From Mycolicibacterium litorale (GTDB lineage: Bacteria; Actinomycetota; Actinomycetes; Mycobacteriales; Mycobacteriaceae), in NCBI GenBank assembly GCA_002007745.1, contig CP019882.1, positions 4,836,001 to 4,900,000 of the forward strand: a stretch of 64,000 bases of DNA. The letters are read 5' to 3'. Within the stretch, counting starts at the first letter, position 1, and the number at the start of each line of letters is the position of its first letter. Under the pieces are notes generated by a model that saw nothing but the letters and a program-made list of their open reading frames with translations, did no database searches and had not been told where the DNA came from. Positions 43,741-54,381 of the stretch are shown here, in pieces. A program made the position numbers and the translations under genes.

Positions 43741-44871
43741 TCAGACGGAAGCCAGCAGTGGAGCGCCGATCGATCCGCTTTCGGCTGCTTCGATTTCACG
43801 CACCAACGGCAGCACCCTGGCGCCGAAGTACTCGATTTCCTCCTGGAAATGCAGGAAGCCGCCGAGGATGAGGTCGACACCGCGTTTGCGGTAGGCGGCG
43901 ATACGCTCGGCGATCTGCTCGGGTGTCCCGATGAGCTGGGTGCGGAACCCGTCGTTGTACTGGACCAGGTCCTCGAAGCTGGAGTCCGCCCACATACCGC
44001 GCTTGTCGGCGGTCGAGCTGCCGGCCTGCTGGACAGCGGCGTGGAATCCTTCCACGGCGGGCCGGTTGGCCTTGGCGACGATCTCGCGAAGGACTTCCCT
44101 CGCTTCTTTTTCTGTGTCCCTGGCGATGATGAACCCGTTGAGGCCGAACTTGACTTCCCGGCCTGCCTCCCGGGCGTGGTCTCGGACGTCGACGAGCTGC
44201 TCGGTGACGCCGTCGAAGTCCTTCCCGTTGGAGAAGTACCAGTCGGCGTAGCGGCCGCCGTTGCGCCGCGCCGCTGTCGAATTGCCGCCCTGGAAGAGTT
44301 CCGGGTTGGGACGCTCGGCGGTGTTGAGTGGTTTCGGCTTGAGGGTGAAGTCGTGGATCCGGTAGAAGTCGCCACGGAAATCCACGCTGTCCTCGGTCCA
44401 GATTTTGCGCAGCACCTGCAGGAACTCGGCGCTGCGCCGATAACGCTCGTCATGCTCGAGCCACGGCTCACCCAGGTGGGTGAACTCGTCTTTGAACCAG
44501 CCGGACACGACGTTGACGGCGAACCGGCCGCCGGAGAGTTGGTCGGCAGTGGCACCCAGCTTGGCCAGCACCGCCGGCTGCCAGAGTCCTGGGTGCACGG
44601 CGGCGATGAGCTTGAGCCGCTGCGTGGCCAACAGCAGCGCCAGCGAGAAGCTGGTCGACTCGTGCTGGAATTCCGCGCCGTAGCTCGCCTCGTAGCGGAC
44701 CTGGCTCAGCGCGTACTCGAACCCGTTGTTCTCGGCGGTCTGCGCGAGTTTGACGTTGTAGTCGTAATTCCAGTCGGTGCGCTGCTCGATGGTGCTGGTG
44801 ACCAGGCCGCCACTGACGTTGGGGACCCAGTAGGCGAATTTCACGTGATCTGCGATGTGTTCGGTGGTCAT
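43741..44871 (-). CDS. SfnG-like dimethylsulfone monooxygenase, FMNH2-dependent
   Basis: 376 aa from ATG 44871 (ATG 44880 also possible). Luciferase-like TIM barrel. The N-terminal VKFAYWVPNVSGGLV and QRTDWNYDYN, the FMN region NVVSGWFKDEF, and FQGGNSTAARRNGGRYADWYF are those of SfnG. The enzyme converts dimethylsulfone to methanesulfinate in sulfur scavenging and needs an FMN reductase, not seen nearby. Divergent from a second luciferase-like gene. Assignment is by sequence resemblance; no sulfur genes flank it. Confidence 0.82.
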   Translation of the reverse strand: MTTEHIADHVKFAYWVPNVSGGLVTSTIEQRTDWNYDYNVKLAQTAENNGFEYALSQVRYEASYGAEFQHESTSFSLALLLATQRLKLIAAVHPGLWQPAVLAKLGATADQLSGGRFAVNVVSGWFKDEFTHLGEPWLEHDERYRRSAEFLQVLRKIWTEDSVDFRGDFYRIHDFTLKPKPLNTAERPNPELFQGGNSTAARRNGGRYADWYFSNGKDFDGVTEQLVDVRDHAREAGREVKFGLNGFIIARDTEKEAREVLREIVAKANRPAVEGFHAAVQQAGSSTADKRGMWADSSFEDLVQYNDGFRTQLIGTPEQIAERIAAYRKRGVDLILGGFLHFQEEIEYFGARVLPLVREIEAAESGSIGAPLLASV

Positions 44872-45032
44872 GCTGTGCATCGTGACGACGGTCCGTGTGC
44901 AGGTCACCCCTTAAATTCGGCGAGAGTGCATGTGTTGGACCCGAATCGGCGAGTGCGGGCGCCAACAACTGCAGTCCCGACGACTGAAACCGCGACTTTG
45001 CCGGGCCGACCCGACCCGTTCTAATCCAGCGC

Positions 45033-45884
45033 ATGGATTACGGGCTCGTTCTGTTCACCAGTGACCGCGGCATCACCCCGGCCGCGGCGGCCAAACTCGC
45101 CGACGACCACGGATTCACCACGTTCTACGTGCCCGAACACACCCACATCCCGGTCAAGCGCGAGGCCGCCCACCCCACCACCGGTGACGAATCCCTACCC
45201 GACGACCGCTACATGCGCACCTTGGATCCGTGGGTGAGCCTGGGCACCGCGTGCGCGGTGACCTCGCGGGTGCGGCTGTCCACTGCGGTGGCGTTGCCCG
45301 TCGAGCACGATCCGATCACGCTGGCGAAGTCGATCGCCACCCTCGACCACCTCTCCGGTGGCCGGGTCAGTCTCGGCGTCGGCTTCGGCTGGAACACCGA
45401 CGAACTGACCGACCACAACGTGCCACCGGGCCGCCGGCGCACGATGTTGCGCGAGTACATCGAGGCCATGCGTGAGCTGTGGACCAAGGAGGAAGCCGCC
45501 TTCGACGGCGAGTTCGTCAAATTCGGCCCCAGCTGGGCGTGGCCCAAGCCGATCCAGCCGCACATCCCGGTGCTCGTCGGCGCGGCCGGTACCGAGAAGA
45601 ACTTCAAGTGGATCGCCCGCACCGCCGACGGCTGGATCACCACACCGCGCGACTTCGACATCGACGAACCGGTGAAGTTGCTGCAGGACACCTGGACGGC
45701 CGCCGGCCGTGACGGAGCGCCCCAGATCGTGGCGCTGGACTTCAAGCCGGTCCCGGAGAAGCTGGCGCACTGGCGTGAAATCGGGGTCACCGAGGTGCTT
45801 TTCGGCCTGCCGGACAAATCCGCCGACGAGGTTGCCGGGTATGTCGAACGGCTTGCCGGCAAGCTCAGCGCCCTGGACCTCTAA
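45033..45884 (+). CDS. LLM-class oxidoreductase, probably F420-dependent (Rv0953c-like)
   Basis: 283 aa. It begins MDYGLVLFTSDRGITPAAAA; FYVPEHTHIP and GRVSLGVGFGWNTDEL are typical of the F420-dependent subgroup of the luciferase-like family. The substrate is unknown. It is oriented divergently from the SfnG-like gene and 24 bp before a methyltransferase gene on the same strand. Equivalent to Rv0953c by sequence and neighbourhood. Confidence 0.88.
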   Translation: MDYGLVLFTSDRGITPAAAAKLADDHGFTTFYVPEHTHIPVKREAAHPTTGDESLPDDRYMRTLDPWVSLGTACAVTSRVRLSTAVALPVEHDPITLAKSIATLDHLSGGRVSLGVGFGWNTDELTDHNVPPGRRRTMLREYIEAMRELWTKEEAAFDGEFVKFGPSWAWPKPIQPHIPVLVGAAGTEKNFKWIARTADGWITTPRDFDIDEPVKLLQDTWTAAGRDGAPQIVALDFKPVPEKLAHWREIGVTEVLFGLPDKSADEVAGYVERLAGKLSALDL

Positions 45885-45907
45885 GCTTCGGCGGGCATGC
45901 TGGAGGC

Positions 45908-46669
45908 ATGGCCGAACCCACCCCTGTCTACACCGACCGTCGTCGCGCCGAGGCTTTCGGTGCGGTCGCACCGGACTATGACCGGTACCGACCGCGATAT
46001 CCCGATGCCCTGATCACCCGCATCGTCGACCGTCCCGGGGCACGGGTCCTCGACGTGGGCGCCGGTACGGGGATCTCCTCGGCACAATTGATCGAGGCCG
46101 GCGCCCGGGTGATCGCGGTTGAACCGGACCCGCGGATGGCCGAGATCTGTGCCGCCAAGGGGATCACGGTCGAGCACAGCACGTTCGAGCAGTGGGACCC
46201 GGCGGGCCGGCACTTCGACGCAGTCGTGTTCGGGCAGTCGTTCCACTGGGTGCAGCCCGGGCCCGCACTGGCGAAGGTGGCATCCGTGCTGTCGGACAGC
46301 GCCCCGCTGGTCCTGATGTGGAACCGCATCACGCCGGTCTCGCCGAGCCGCGCCGACCTGGACAGTGTGTACGCCGCGTACTCCACGGTCGGTCAGTCGA
46401 CGCCGGTCGACCCGGCCGCGGAGGCCGCGGTCATCGCGGTGATCGAGGAACACGGCTTCACCGCGAAGCGGGTCGATTTCGACGAGGAGCTCCACTACCG
46501 CACCGACGACTGGCTGGGCATGGTGGCCACCCAGTCGAATCACCTGGTGATGGAACCGGGGCCGCGAGCGGAGCTGTTGACCCGGTTGCGCGAGCGCATC
46601 GGCGCCGGCGGAGTCAGTGCCCGCAATCAGGCGCTGGCGCTGTTCTGCGCTGGACCCGGTGCACGGTAA
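45908..46669 (+). CDS. Class I SAM-dependent methyltransferase
   Basis: 253 aa. AdoMet motif I VLDVGAGTGISSAQL (about 40-54), motif II AVEPDPRM, and FDAVVFGQSFHWV as the post-II motif. The FGQSFHW sequence is typical of trans-aconitate/DUF-type small-molecule methyltransferases. Substrate unknown. It starts 24 bp after the LLM oxidoreductase and is probably cotranscribed. Stop is 7 bp from the convergent thiolase-like gene. Confidence 0.88.
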   Translation: MAEPTPVYTDRRRAEAFGAVAPDYDRYRPRYPDALITRIVDRPGARVLDVGAGTGISSAQLIEAGARVIAVEPDPRMAEICAAKGITVEHSTFEQWDPAGRHFDAVVFGQSFHWVQPGPALAKVASVLSDSAPLVLMWNRITPVSPSRADLDSVYAAYSTVGQSTPVDPAAEAAVIAVIEEHGFTAKRVDFDEELHYRTDDWLGMVATQSNHLVMEPGPRAELLTRLRERIGAGGVSARNQALALFCAGPGAR

Positions 46670-46675
46670 GGCTTC

Positions 46676-48199
46676 TCAGGCCAGTGCGGCGCGGTTGCCC
46701 TGGTCGGTCGAGCGCACGGCGATGCTCGCCCCCAGGGCCTCGCCCTCGGCCAGTAACCCGACCAGATCGGTGTCCTCGGTCAGTGCCAGGAAGCGGCTGT
46801 CGTCGCTGTCGAGGCGCCCGATGATGATTCCGGTGTGCACCGGCCAGTCGTAGCGCACCGTGTACGTCTCGATGGTGGCGGGCCCGTCGGCCCGCACGGT
46901 GACCGGCACCTTGGGGCGGGCAGCGACGTCGGCGCGCAGTGCGGCGCTGTTGTCGGGTTTCCAGTCCACCGGCGCGGTTGAGTACACGCCGACGGAGTAC
47001 TTGCTCATGATTCCGCCGTTGGCCGCCACCAGACCGTATTGCCCTGGGCGGTCCCGCATTTCACTGACCGTCTCGGCGATGCCGTGCAGGGAGTAGTTGT
47101 TGCCGGGGCCACCGAAGTACGGCAGGCCGCCGGTCAACGTCAGGCCGCGCGGGTCGTCGGAGGCCAGCCCGGTCCCGTCGCAGAAGTTGAACACCGGCAC
47201 CGGAAAGCAGCTGTAGAGGTCGAAGGTGGAGATGTCGTCGATGCCGACTCCGGCACCGGACAGCGCCTCCTGGACGGCCAGCACCGAGGCCGAATTGTGG
47301 GTCAGGTCGATCCGGTCCAGCAGCGGCTGGTCCACCATGTCGGCGTGCCCGTGCAAGTAGACCCACCGCTCCTCGGGCACCCCGAGGCGCTGTGCGGCGG
47401 CCACCGACATGAGCAGCGCGGCGGCGCCCATGTTCACCTGATCGCGGGCCACCAGCAGCCGGGGATACGGATCGCAGATCATCCGGTTGGATGCGGTGAC
47501 CGTGATGAGCTCGTCGACCGTGCGCTCGACCGGGGACGACGCGAACGGGTTCTTGGCGGCGACCTTGGTGAACGGCGCGAACAGCTCGCCCATCTGGCGG
47601 CGGTAGTCGGTCACGCTCAACCCCAGCCGGCGGCGGCGGGCGTTCTCCAGCAGCCCGTACTGCGCAGGCGCGCCGATCAGTCCATGCGCAACGGTGTAGT
47701 CGTCGAACAGACCCTCGTAGCCGTAGCCGCGGTCCTCCAACGAGCCTTCGATCTCCTCGGCATGATCCGGCTTCTCTCGGTCGGCGAAATACCGGATGCT
47801 GGAGGTGTTTTCGGAACCGAAGATCATCACCACTTCGGCGCCGCCGGCGGCGATGACGCCGGCGAACTCGGTCACCAGATGCTGCGGACCCTGCCCGCCG
47901 ATCGGCTCCAGAATCGCGCGCGCCGGCGCGGCACCGATGCGCCGGGCCACCGACCGCGGGTAGTTGTTCGATTTGCCCATGGGGGCGGGGGTGCGGCCGG
48001 AGATCTCGAATTGCCGGATGCCGGCGACGGTATCGATGGCCCGCGCGACGGCGCCGACGTCGGTGCCGGTGTCCCGCAGGGCTGCCTCGGCGGCCGCGGT
48101 GGCCAACTCCACCGATGACATCCCGCGGTAGCCGGAGTCCTCGATGCGCTCGGTGAACTGACCGACACCGACGATGACGGGGGTGCGGGAATCGACCAT
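46676..48199 (-). CDS. Acetyl-CoA acetyltransferase-like protein (thiolase superfamily)
   Basis: 507 aa, longer than classical thiolases (about 390). The N-terminus TPVIVGVGQFTERIED is thiolase-like, and later segments FDLYSCFPVPV and GLTLTGGLPYFGGPGNNYSLH follow the non-canonical mycobacterial group. The usual nucleophilic Cys near residue 90 is not in the standard NxxCxSG context (GGQGPQHLV there), so catalysis may differ or be absent. The extra C-terminal 100 residues resemble an OB-like lipid-transfer domain. It is divergent from a TetR gene with two operators between them, suggesting direct control. Confidence 0.78.
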   Translation of the reverse strand: MVDSRTPVIVGVGQFTERIEDSGYRGMSSVELATAAAEAALRDTGTDVGAVARAIDTVAGIRQFEISGRTPAPMGKSNNYPRSVARRIGAAPARAILEPIGGQGPQHLVTEFAGVIAAGGAEVVMIFGSENTSSIRYFADREKPDHAEEIEGSLEDRGYGYEGLFDDYTVAHGLIGAPAQYGLLENARRRRLGLSVTDYRRQMGELFAPFTKVAAKNPFASSPVERTVDELITVTASNRMICDPYPRLLVARDQVNMGAAALLMSVAAAQRLGVPEERWVYLHGHADMVDQPLLDRIDLTHNSASVLAVQEALSGAGVGIDDISTFDLYSCFPVPVFNFCDGTGLASDDPRGLTLTGGLPYFGGPGNNYSLHGIAETVSEMRDRPGQYGLVAANGGIMSKYSVGVYSTAPVDWKPDNSAALRADVAARPKVPVTVRADGPATIETYTVRYDWPVHTGIIIGRLDSDDSRFLALTEDTDLVGLLAEGEALGASIAVRSTDQGNRAALA

Positions 48200-48270
48200 A
48201 GTTCGACAGGCTAATAGAACACGTTACCGTTCCGCCAACCGGTGACGGCGACGTCACCGTCTTGACCATC

Positions 48271-48311
48271 CTGTCACTTAGTGCCACGCTGGGCCTGTCA
48301 CTAAGTGACAG
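48271..48311. promoter_or_regulatory. Two TetR-type operators between thiolase-like and TetR genes
   Basis: CTGTCACTAAGTGACAG (48295-48311) is a 17 bp palindrome with a single central base. CTGTCACTTAGTGCCAC (48271-48287) is an imperfect copy 24 bp away. Both lie between the divergent starts at 48199 and 48322, ideal for autorepression and control of the thiolase-like gene. Confidence 0.78.
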
Positions 48312-48321
48312 ATGGAGGGAG

Positions 48322-48942
48322 GTGCTCATCACCGACAAGCAGGCGAGCGCACGACTCGACGTCTCGCGGAAGGCGGCGGCCCTGTTCTGGGAACGTGGGG
48401 TGGCCGCGACGAGCGGCGACGACATCGCCGCGGCAGCGGGGCTCTCCACCAGGACGATCTGGCGCTACTTCCGCACCAAGGAGAGCTGCGTCGAACCCCT
48501 GCTGGCCAAGACCGCCGAGCGGTTCCTGGCATCGGCACGCCGATGGCCGGCCGAGTTGTCTCTGATCGAGCATCTCGCCGCCGACGCGATCGAACACCCG
48601 CTGTCCGCCCAGGACATCGAGGACGAGGTGGCCGCGCTTCGGATCTGCACGCTCACCACGACAGACCCTGCTTTACGTACCGCGTACCTGATGGTTCACG
48701 ACGAGTTGGAACGCGGCCTGGCTCCGGTGATCGCCGAACGCCTGCACTTGCCGGTCGACGACCTCACCGTGCGGCTCTGCGCCGCCGCGGTCACCGGCGC
48801 CTTCCGGGTCATCGACGAGGACGTCGGCAGGACGGTGATCGTGGAGGGCAAACAGGTCAGCCAGGCCGAGGTGCTCGCGTTGATCGACCAAGCCGTCCGC
48901 GACGCCACCAACGGCCGGTTCGGCGGGCCGGTCGATCCCTGA
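48322..48942 (+). CDS. TetR-family regulator
   Basis: 206 aa from GTG 48322, with GGAGGG just upstream; the frame is open to TTG 48262, but that would bury both operators. N-terminal HTH about residues 12-55 (ALFWERGVAATSGDDIAAAA, then GLSTRTIWRYFRTKES). The C-terminal ligand domain is helical. It probably represses itself and the divergent thiolase-like gene; the ligand may be an acyl-CoA or lipid, judging only from that neighbour. Confidence 0.88.
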   Translation: MLITDKQASARLDVSRKAAALFWERGVAATSGDDIAAAAGLSTRTIWRYFRTKESCVEPLLAKTAERFLASARRWPAELSLIEHLAADAIEHPLSAQDIEDEVAALRICTLTTTDPALRTAYLMVHDELERGLAPVIAERLHLPVDDLTVRLCAAAVTGAFRVIDEDVGRTVIVEGKQVSQAEVLALIDQAVRDATNGRFGGPVDP

Positions 48943-49035
48943 AACACCAACCCTGACAACTAAATACACACCGCGAGCCGGCAGGACAGCAGGCCCGTCG
49001 AACAAACACGTCCTCCACAGTCGAAAGGCATTCTG

Positions 49036-50910
49036 GTGCAACCTGATTTGATCACGGTCGAAGACTTCTTCAGCCCACCCGAGCGCACCGCGGCCACGAT
49101 ATCCCCAGACGGGACCCGCATCGCGTACCTGGCACCCTGGCGCAACCGCCTCAACGTATGGATCCAGCCGCTCGACGAGGACACACCCGCCCGCTGCGTG
49201 ACCGCGGACGACACTCGCAGTGTGTACATCTACCGCTGGACCCACGACTCGCGGTGGCTGCTCTACCTGCAGGACAACGGTGGCGACGAACACTGGCACG
49301 TCTATCGCGTCGACCTCCACGATCCCGGCGCCGACATCGTCGACCTCACCCCGTTCCCCGGTGTCAGAGCCAATTTCGAGCTGCTCAAAGGCCGACCGGG
49401 AAAGGCGGTCGTCCAGCTGAACAGGCGTGATCCGGAACTGTTCGATGCCTACGAACTCGACATCGCGACCGGCGAATTGACCCTGCTCGCACAGAATCCG
49501 GGCAACGTCGTCAGCTGGCTGTGCAGCACCACCGGTGACTTGTTCACCTCGACGCTGACCACCGACGGTGACGTCGAGCTGTCGCAATGGCAGCCGGCCA
49601 CGAACTCGTTGCGCTCCATCAGGACCTACGACGGCGCCGACTATCCGCTGGGCATTCACCCCATCGCCATCACGCCGGACGGTAGCGGCATGTGGCTGGG
49701 GTCCAATCAGGGCAGCGACCGGACCAGGCTCGTCCGCGTCGACGTCGCCTCCGGTGCGGAAGCCGAGGTGGACAGCCATCCTGATCTCGATCTGGCCGCC
49801 CAGTTGGTCTTGCCGTCACCACTGATCATCAGCGAACGCAGCGGTGAGCTGATCGGGGCCCGCTACTACGGGGACCGTCAGGTCATCCACGCACTGGACC
49901 CCGAATTCACCGCCATCCTCACCCGGCTCACGGCATTGTCGGACGGCGACCTGGCGGGGTTGTCCTCCGATGCCAGCGGCCAACGGTGGGTCGTCAATTT
50001 CACCCACGACCGTGACCCGTGGGCCACCTACTTCTACGACCACTCCAGTGGTGAGAGCCGGCTGCTGTTCCGGCCCTATCCCCAGCTGGATCCCGAGGCG
50101 CTGGCCCCGATGTCACCGGTCGCCATCCCCGCGGGCGATGGCCTGACCTTGCACGGGTATCTGACGCTGCCGGTCGGCGTAGACCCCACCGGGCTCCCCC
50201 TGGTCCTGCTGGTTCACGGTGGCCCGTGGTCGCGCGACTGCTGGGGCTACCAGCCGGACGTGCAACTGCTCGCCAATCGCGGATATGCGGTGTTGCAGGT
50301 GAACTTTCGCGGATCAACCGGTTACGGCAAGGCGTTCACCAAGGCCGCCATCGGAGAATTCGCCGGCAAGATGCACGACGACCTGATCGACGCGGTCAAT
50401 TGGGCGGTGGCCCAGGGTGTCGCCGACTCCGACCGGGTGGCGATCTTCGGCGGCTCCTACGGCGGGTACGCCGCGCTGGTCGGGGCGGCGTTCACCCCGG
50501 ACGTCTTCGCCGCCGCGATCGATTACGTGGGCATCTCCAGCCTGGCCAACTTCATGCGGACCCTGCCGACGGTCGCCCGGCCGTTCCTGGCCAACAACTG
50601 GCACCTGTACGTCGGCGACCCGTCCGACCCGGCACAAGAGGCCGACATGCTGGCCCGCTCGCCGATCACCCGAGTGGATTCGATTCGCACCCCGCTGCTG
50701 GTGGTGCAGGGCGCCAACGATTCTCGGGTAGTCCAAGCCGAATCCGATAACCTCGTCACTGCACTCCGAGATCGAGGAGTCGAGGTGGAGTACATCGTCA
50801 AGGACGACGAGGGCCACGGTTTCGTCAACCCGGACAACCAGATTGACCTGTACCACGCCGTCGAGCGATTCCTGGGCGAACACCTGGGCGGGCGCGTCCC
50901 GCCGGCCTGA
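49036..50910 (+). CDS. S9-family prolyl oligopeptidase-like peptidase
   Basis: 624 aa from GTG 49036 with AAAGG upstream. A beta-propeller of about 370 residues is followed by an alpha/beta hydrolase domain. The catalytic triad is visible: S474 in GGSYGG, D562 in GANDSRV and H594 in EGHGFVN. HGGPWSRD supplies the oxyanion hole. No signal peptide, so it is cytoplasmic. It cleaves short peptides or acyl-amino acids. A strong terminator follows at 50917. Confidence 0.92.
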   Translation: MQPDLITVEDFFSPPERTAATISPDGTRIAYLAPWRNRLNVWIQPLDEDTPARCVTADDTRSVYIYRWTHDSRWLLYLQDNGGDEHWHVYRVDLHDPGADIVDLTPFPGVRANFELLKGRPGKAVVQLNRRDPELFDAYELDIATGELTLLAQNPGNVVSWLCSTTGDLFTSTLTTDGDVELSQWQPATNSLRSIRTYDGADYPLGIHPIAITPDGSGMWLGSNQGSDRTRLVRVDVASGAEAEVDSHPDLDLAAQLVLPSPLIISERSGELIGARYYGDRQVIHALDPEFTAILTRLTALSDGDLAGLSSDASGQRWVVNFTHDRDPWATYFYDHSSGESRLLFRPYPQLDPEALAPMSPVAIPAGDGLTLHGYLTLPVGVDPTGLPLVLLVHGGPWSRDCWGYQPDVQLLANRGYAVLQVNFRGSTGYGKAFTKAAIGEFAGKMHDDLIDAVNWAVAQGVADSDRVAIFGGSYGGYAALVGAAFTPDVFAAAIDYVGISSLANFMRTLPTVARPFLANNWHLYVGDPSDPAQEADMLARSPITRVDSIRTPLLVVQGANDSRVVQAESDNLVTALRDRGVEVEYIVKDDEGHGFVNPDNQIDLYHAVERFLGEHLGGRVPPA

Positions 50911-50916
50911 GACCAC

Positions 50917-50948
50917 GATGCCCCGGGATCGGCTGATCCCGGGGCATC
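50917..50948. terminator. Bidirectional terminator between S9 peptidase and sucD
   Basis: Perfect 14 bp stem GATGCCCCGGGATC/GATCCCGGGGCATC with GGCT loop, between convergent genes. Confidence 0.92.
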
Positions 50949-50970
50949 GCCGGCTCTGGCTTCACCCGGT

Positions 50971-51873
<903 letters not shown>

Positions 51874-51890
51874 GGGTCATATTTCCGTTT

Positions 51891-53054
51891 CTACTTGTTG
51901 GCCAGCTCGGCGGCCTTGTCGGCGCCGGCGTCCATGGTCTCGGCCTGGATGACCAGGGGGTGGTTGGCCTCAGCCAGGATGCGACGGCCCTCTTCGACGT
52001 TGTTGCCGTCCAGCCGGACGACGAGCGGCTTGTTGGCCTCGTCGCCGAGGATCTGCAGCGCCTTGACGATGCCGTTGGCGACGGCGTCGCACGCGGTGAT
52101 GCCGCCGAACACGTTGACGAACACGCTCTTGACCTGGCTGTCGCCGAGAATCACGTCGAGACCGTTGGCCATCACCTCGGCCGACGCGCCACCACCGATG
52201 TCGAGGAAGTTGGCGGGCTTGACGCCGCCGTGCTTCTCGCCGGCGTAGGCCACGACGTCCAGGGTCGACATGACCAGACCCGCGCCGTTGCCGATGATGC
52301 CGACCTCACCGTCGAGCTTGACGTAGTTGAGGTCGTTCTCCTTGGCCTTGAGCTCCAGGGGATCGGTGGCGTCCTTGTCCTCGAACTCGGCGTGGCCGGG
52401 CTGGCGGAAGTCCGCGTTGGCGTCGAGGGTGACCTTGCCGTCCAGGGCCAGGATCTGATCGTCCGGCGTGCGCACCAGCGGGTTGACCTCGACCAGGGTG
52501 GCGTCCTCCTTGGTGAACACCTCCCACAGCTTCTGGATCGTCACGGCCGCGGCGTCGAGCACCTCGGCAGGCAGATGCCCCTGCTCGGCGATCGAACGTG
52601 CGAAGGCCAGGTCGACACCTTTGACGGCGTCCACCGGCACCTTGGCCAGCCGCTCGGGCTTCGTGGCGGCGACCTCTTCGATCTCCATACCGCCCTCGAC
52701 CGAGCACATGGCCAGGTAGGTCCGGTTGGAGCGGTCGAGCAGGAAGGAGATGTAGTACTCCTCCGCGATGTCACTGGCCTCCGCGACCAGCAGCTTCTTG
52801 ACGACATGGCCCTTGATGTCCAGGCCGAGGATGTTCTGGGCGTGAGTGAAGGCGTCGTCCGGGGTGGCGGCGTACTTCACGCCACCGGCCTTTCCGCGGC
52901 CACCCACTTTGACCTGAGCCTTGACCATCACGGGCTTGCCGATTTCCTCGGCGATGGCCTTGGCGTCCTCCGGCGAGTCGGTGACCCGGCCCGGAGTGGT
53001 GGGAACGTTGTGCTTGGCGAACAGTTCCTTCGCCTGATACTCGAAAAGATCCAT
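51891..53054 (-). CDS. sucC: Succinyl-CoA synthetase beta subunit
   Basis: 387 aa from ATG 53054: MDLFEYQAKELFAKHNVPTT is the canonical start. ATP-grasp domain with KAQVKVGGRGKAGGVK. The C-terminal CoA-ligase domain has FLDIGGGASAEV and NVFGGITACD. The frame continues upstream to 53165, but that part lacks family similarity. First gene of the sucCD operon; equivalent to Rv0951. Confidence 0.97.
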   Translation of the reverse strand: MDLFEYQAKELFAKHNVPTTPGRVTDSPEDAKAIAEEIGKPVMVKAQVKVGGRGKAGGVKYAATPDDAFTHAQNILGLDIKGHVVKKLLVAEASDIAEEYYISFLLDRSNRTYLAMCSVEGGMEIEEVAATKPERLAKVPVDAVKGVDLAFARSIAEQGHLPAEVLDAAAVTIQKLWEVFTKEDATLVEVNPLVRTPDDQILALDGKVTLDANADFRQPGHAEFEDKDATDPLELKAKENDLNYVKLDGEVGIIGNGAGLVMSTLDVVAYAGEKHGGVKPANFLDIGGGASAEVMANGLDVILGDSQVKSVFVNVFGGITACDAVANGIVKALQILGDEANKPLVVRLDGNNVEEGRRILAEANHPLVIQAETMDAGADKAAELANK

Positions 53055-53315
53055 GGGCTCACTGTCTGGTCGGCGCTGACTGCTTTTTGATGACGTTGTG
53101 TTGAGGAAGTCGCTCCGGGGGGAACTGTATCTAGAGGCGCGGGAGCCGCCGTCCCCGCCTACCACTCATGTGGCCCATCTCACCGCGGGGCGGAAGTGAT
53201 TCAACTCACAATCCTCCGCGGAATAGTGGCATGGGTTGCCACCCCCTCCGATCTTCGTTACCGTCTTCGTGGTCTGAGATAACGCTTTGGTCACGACTAG
53301 AGGGACATTAGAGTT

Positions 53316-54377
53316 TTGACGCAGCACCGGTCGGCAGCAACTCTCCTCGGAGAAAATCCGGCCTCGCATGCCAAGACCAGGAATTTCGATCGTCCGGCGC
53401 CATCGGCGCGGGCCACCGATCCCGAGCGCCTCGACGTCACCGACATCATTCCGTTCAACGAGTTCGGCGACCTCGGTGACACCGACTTCCGCGAGCACAC
53501 CGCCTTCGACACCGAAGCCCAGGTGGCGCACTGTCCGGAACTCGACGACATGCACGACGCCGACGACCTCAGGCCGCTGAGGCTGGCCGTTCCAGCCGAG
53601 TTCGCCGCCGCCCGCGAGCGTCGCAACGAGATTCCGCGCTACAGCAACACCGAGAACACCGATGTGCTGCCGCGTACCCCCCAGCACCGCCGGCAGCCGA
53701 CCGGAGCGGTCAAGGGCCGCGTGATGATCGCCGCCATGGCGGCGGGCGCCGCCGCGGCGGCGGCCTACACCGCGGTCAAGCCGGCCACCGACACCACCAC
53801 CCAGACGGTGCTGGCCGCAGACAAGACCGCCATCGACGGCACGGTGACCTCGCCGCGAGGTGTGCAGCTCGTCGCGGTCAAGCCGATCGCAGACGCCGCC
53901 GTGCACGGCGAAGAGCTGGCCAACGCCAACGCGTTCGCCCAGGAACGTGCCGAGCGGGAAGCCCGCCTGCAGCGACCACTTTTCGTGATGCCCACCAAGG
54001 GCGTCTTCACCTCCGGCTTCGGCTACCGCTGGGGGGCGCTGCACGGTGGTGTCGACCTCGCCGCCCCGATCGGCACACCGATCGTTGCCGCGTCCGACGG
54101 TGTCGTCGTCGACGCCGGGCCGACGGCGGGTTACGGCGCCTGGGTCAAGATCCGCCATTCCGACGGAACCGTCACGCTGTACGGCCACGTCAACACCTGG
54201 ACGGTCCAGATCGGTCAACGCGTGTTCGCCGGCGACCAGATCGCCACCGTGGGCAACCGGGGCAATTCGACCGGTCCGCACCTGCACTTCGAGGTCCTGC
54301 TCGGTGGTACCAACCGGACCGATCCGGTGCCGTGGCTGGCCAAGCGAGGCCTGTCGGTGGGCCCCTACGTCGGCTGA
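53316..54377 (+). CDS. M23-family peptidoglycan endopeptidase, membrane-anchored
   Basis: 353 aa from TTG 53316. About 130 disordered residues precede one membrane helix (about 134-155, GRVMIAAMAAGAAAAAAYTA). The C-terminal LytM/M23 domain (about 230-345) has the zinc ligands H and D in HGGVDLA and HLHFE, so it should be active. It cleaves peptidoglycan cross-bridges on the outer face. Equivalent to Rv0950c. The next gene starts 5 nt after its stop. Confidence 0.88.
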   Translation: MTQHRSAATLLGENPASHAKTRNFDRPAPSARATDPERLDVTDIIPFNEFGDLGDTDFREHTAFDTEAQVAHCPELDDMHDADDLRPLRLAVPAEFAAARERRNEIPRYSNTENTDVLPRTPQHRRQPTGAVKGRVMIAAMAAGAAAAAAYTAVKPATDTTTQTVLAADKTAIDGTVTSPRGVQLVAVKPIADAAVHGEELANANAFAQERAEREARLQRPLFVMPTKGVFTSGFGYRWGALHGGVDLAAPIGTPIVAASDGVVVDAGPTAGYGAWVKIRHSDGTVTLYGHVNTWTVQIGQRVFAGDQIATVGNRGNSTGPHLHFEVLLGGTNRTDPVPWLAKRGLSVGPYVG

Positions 54378-54381
54378 CCTG

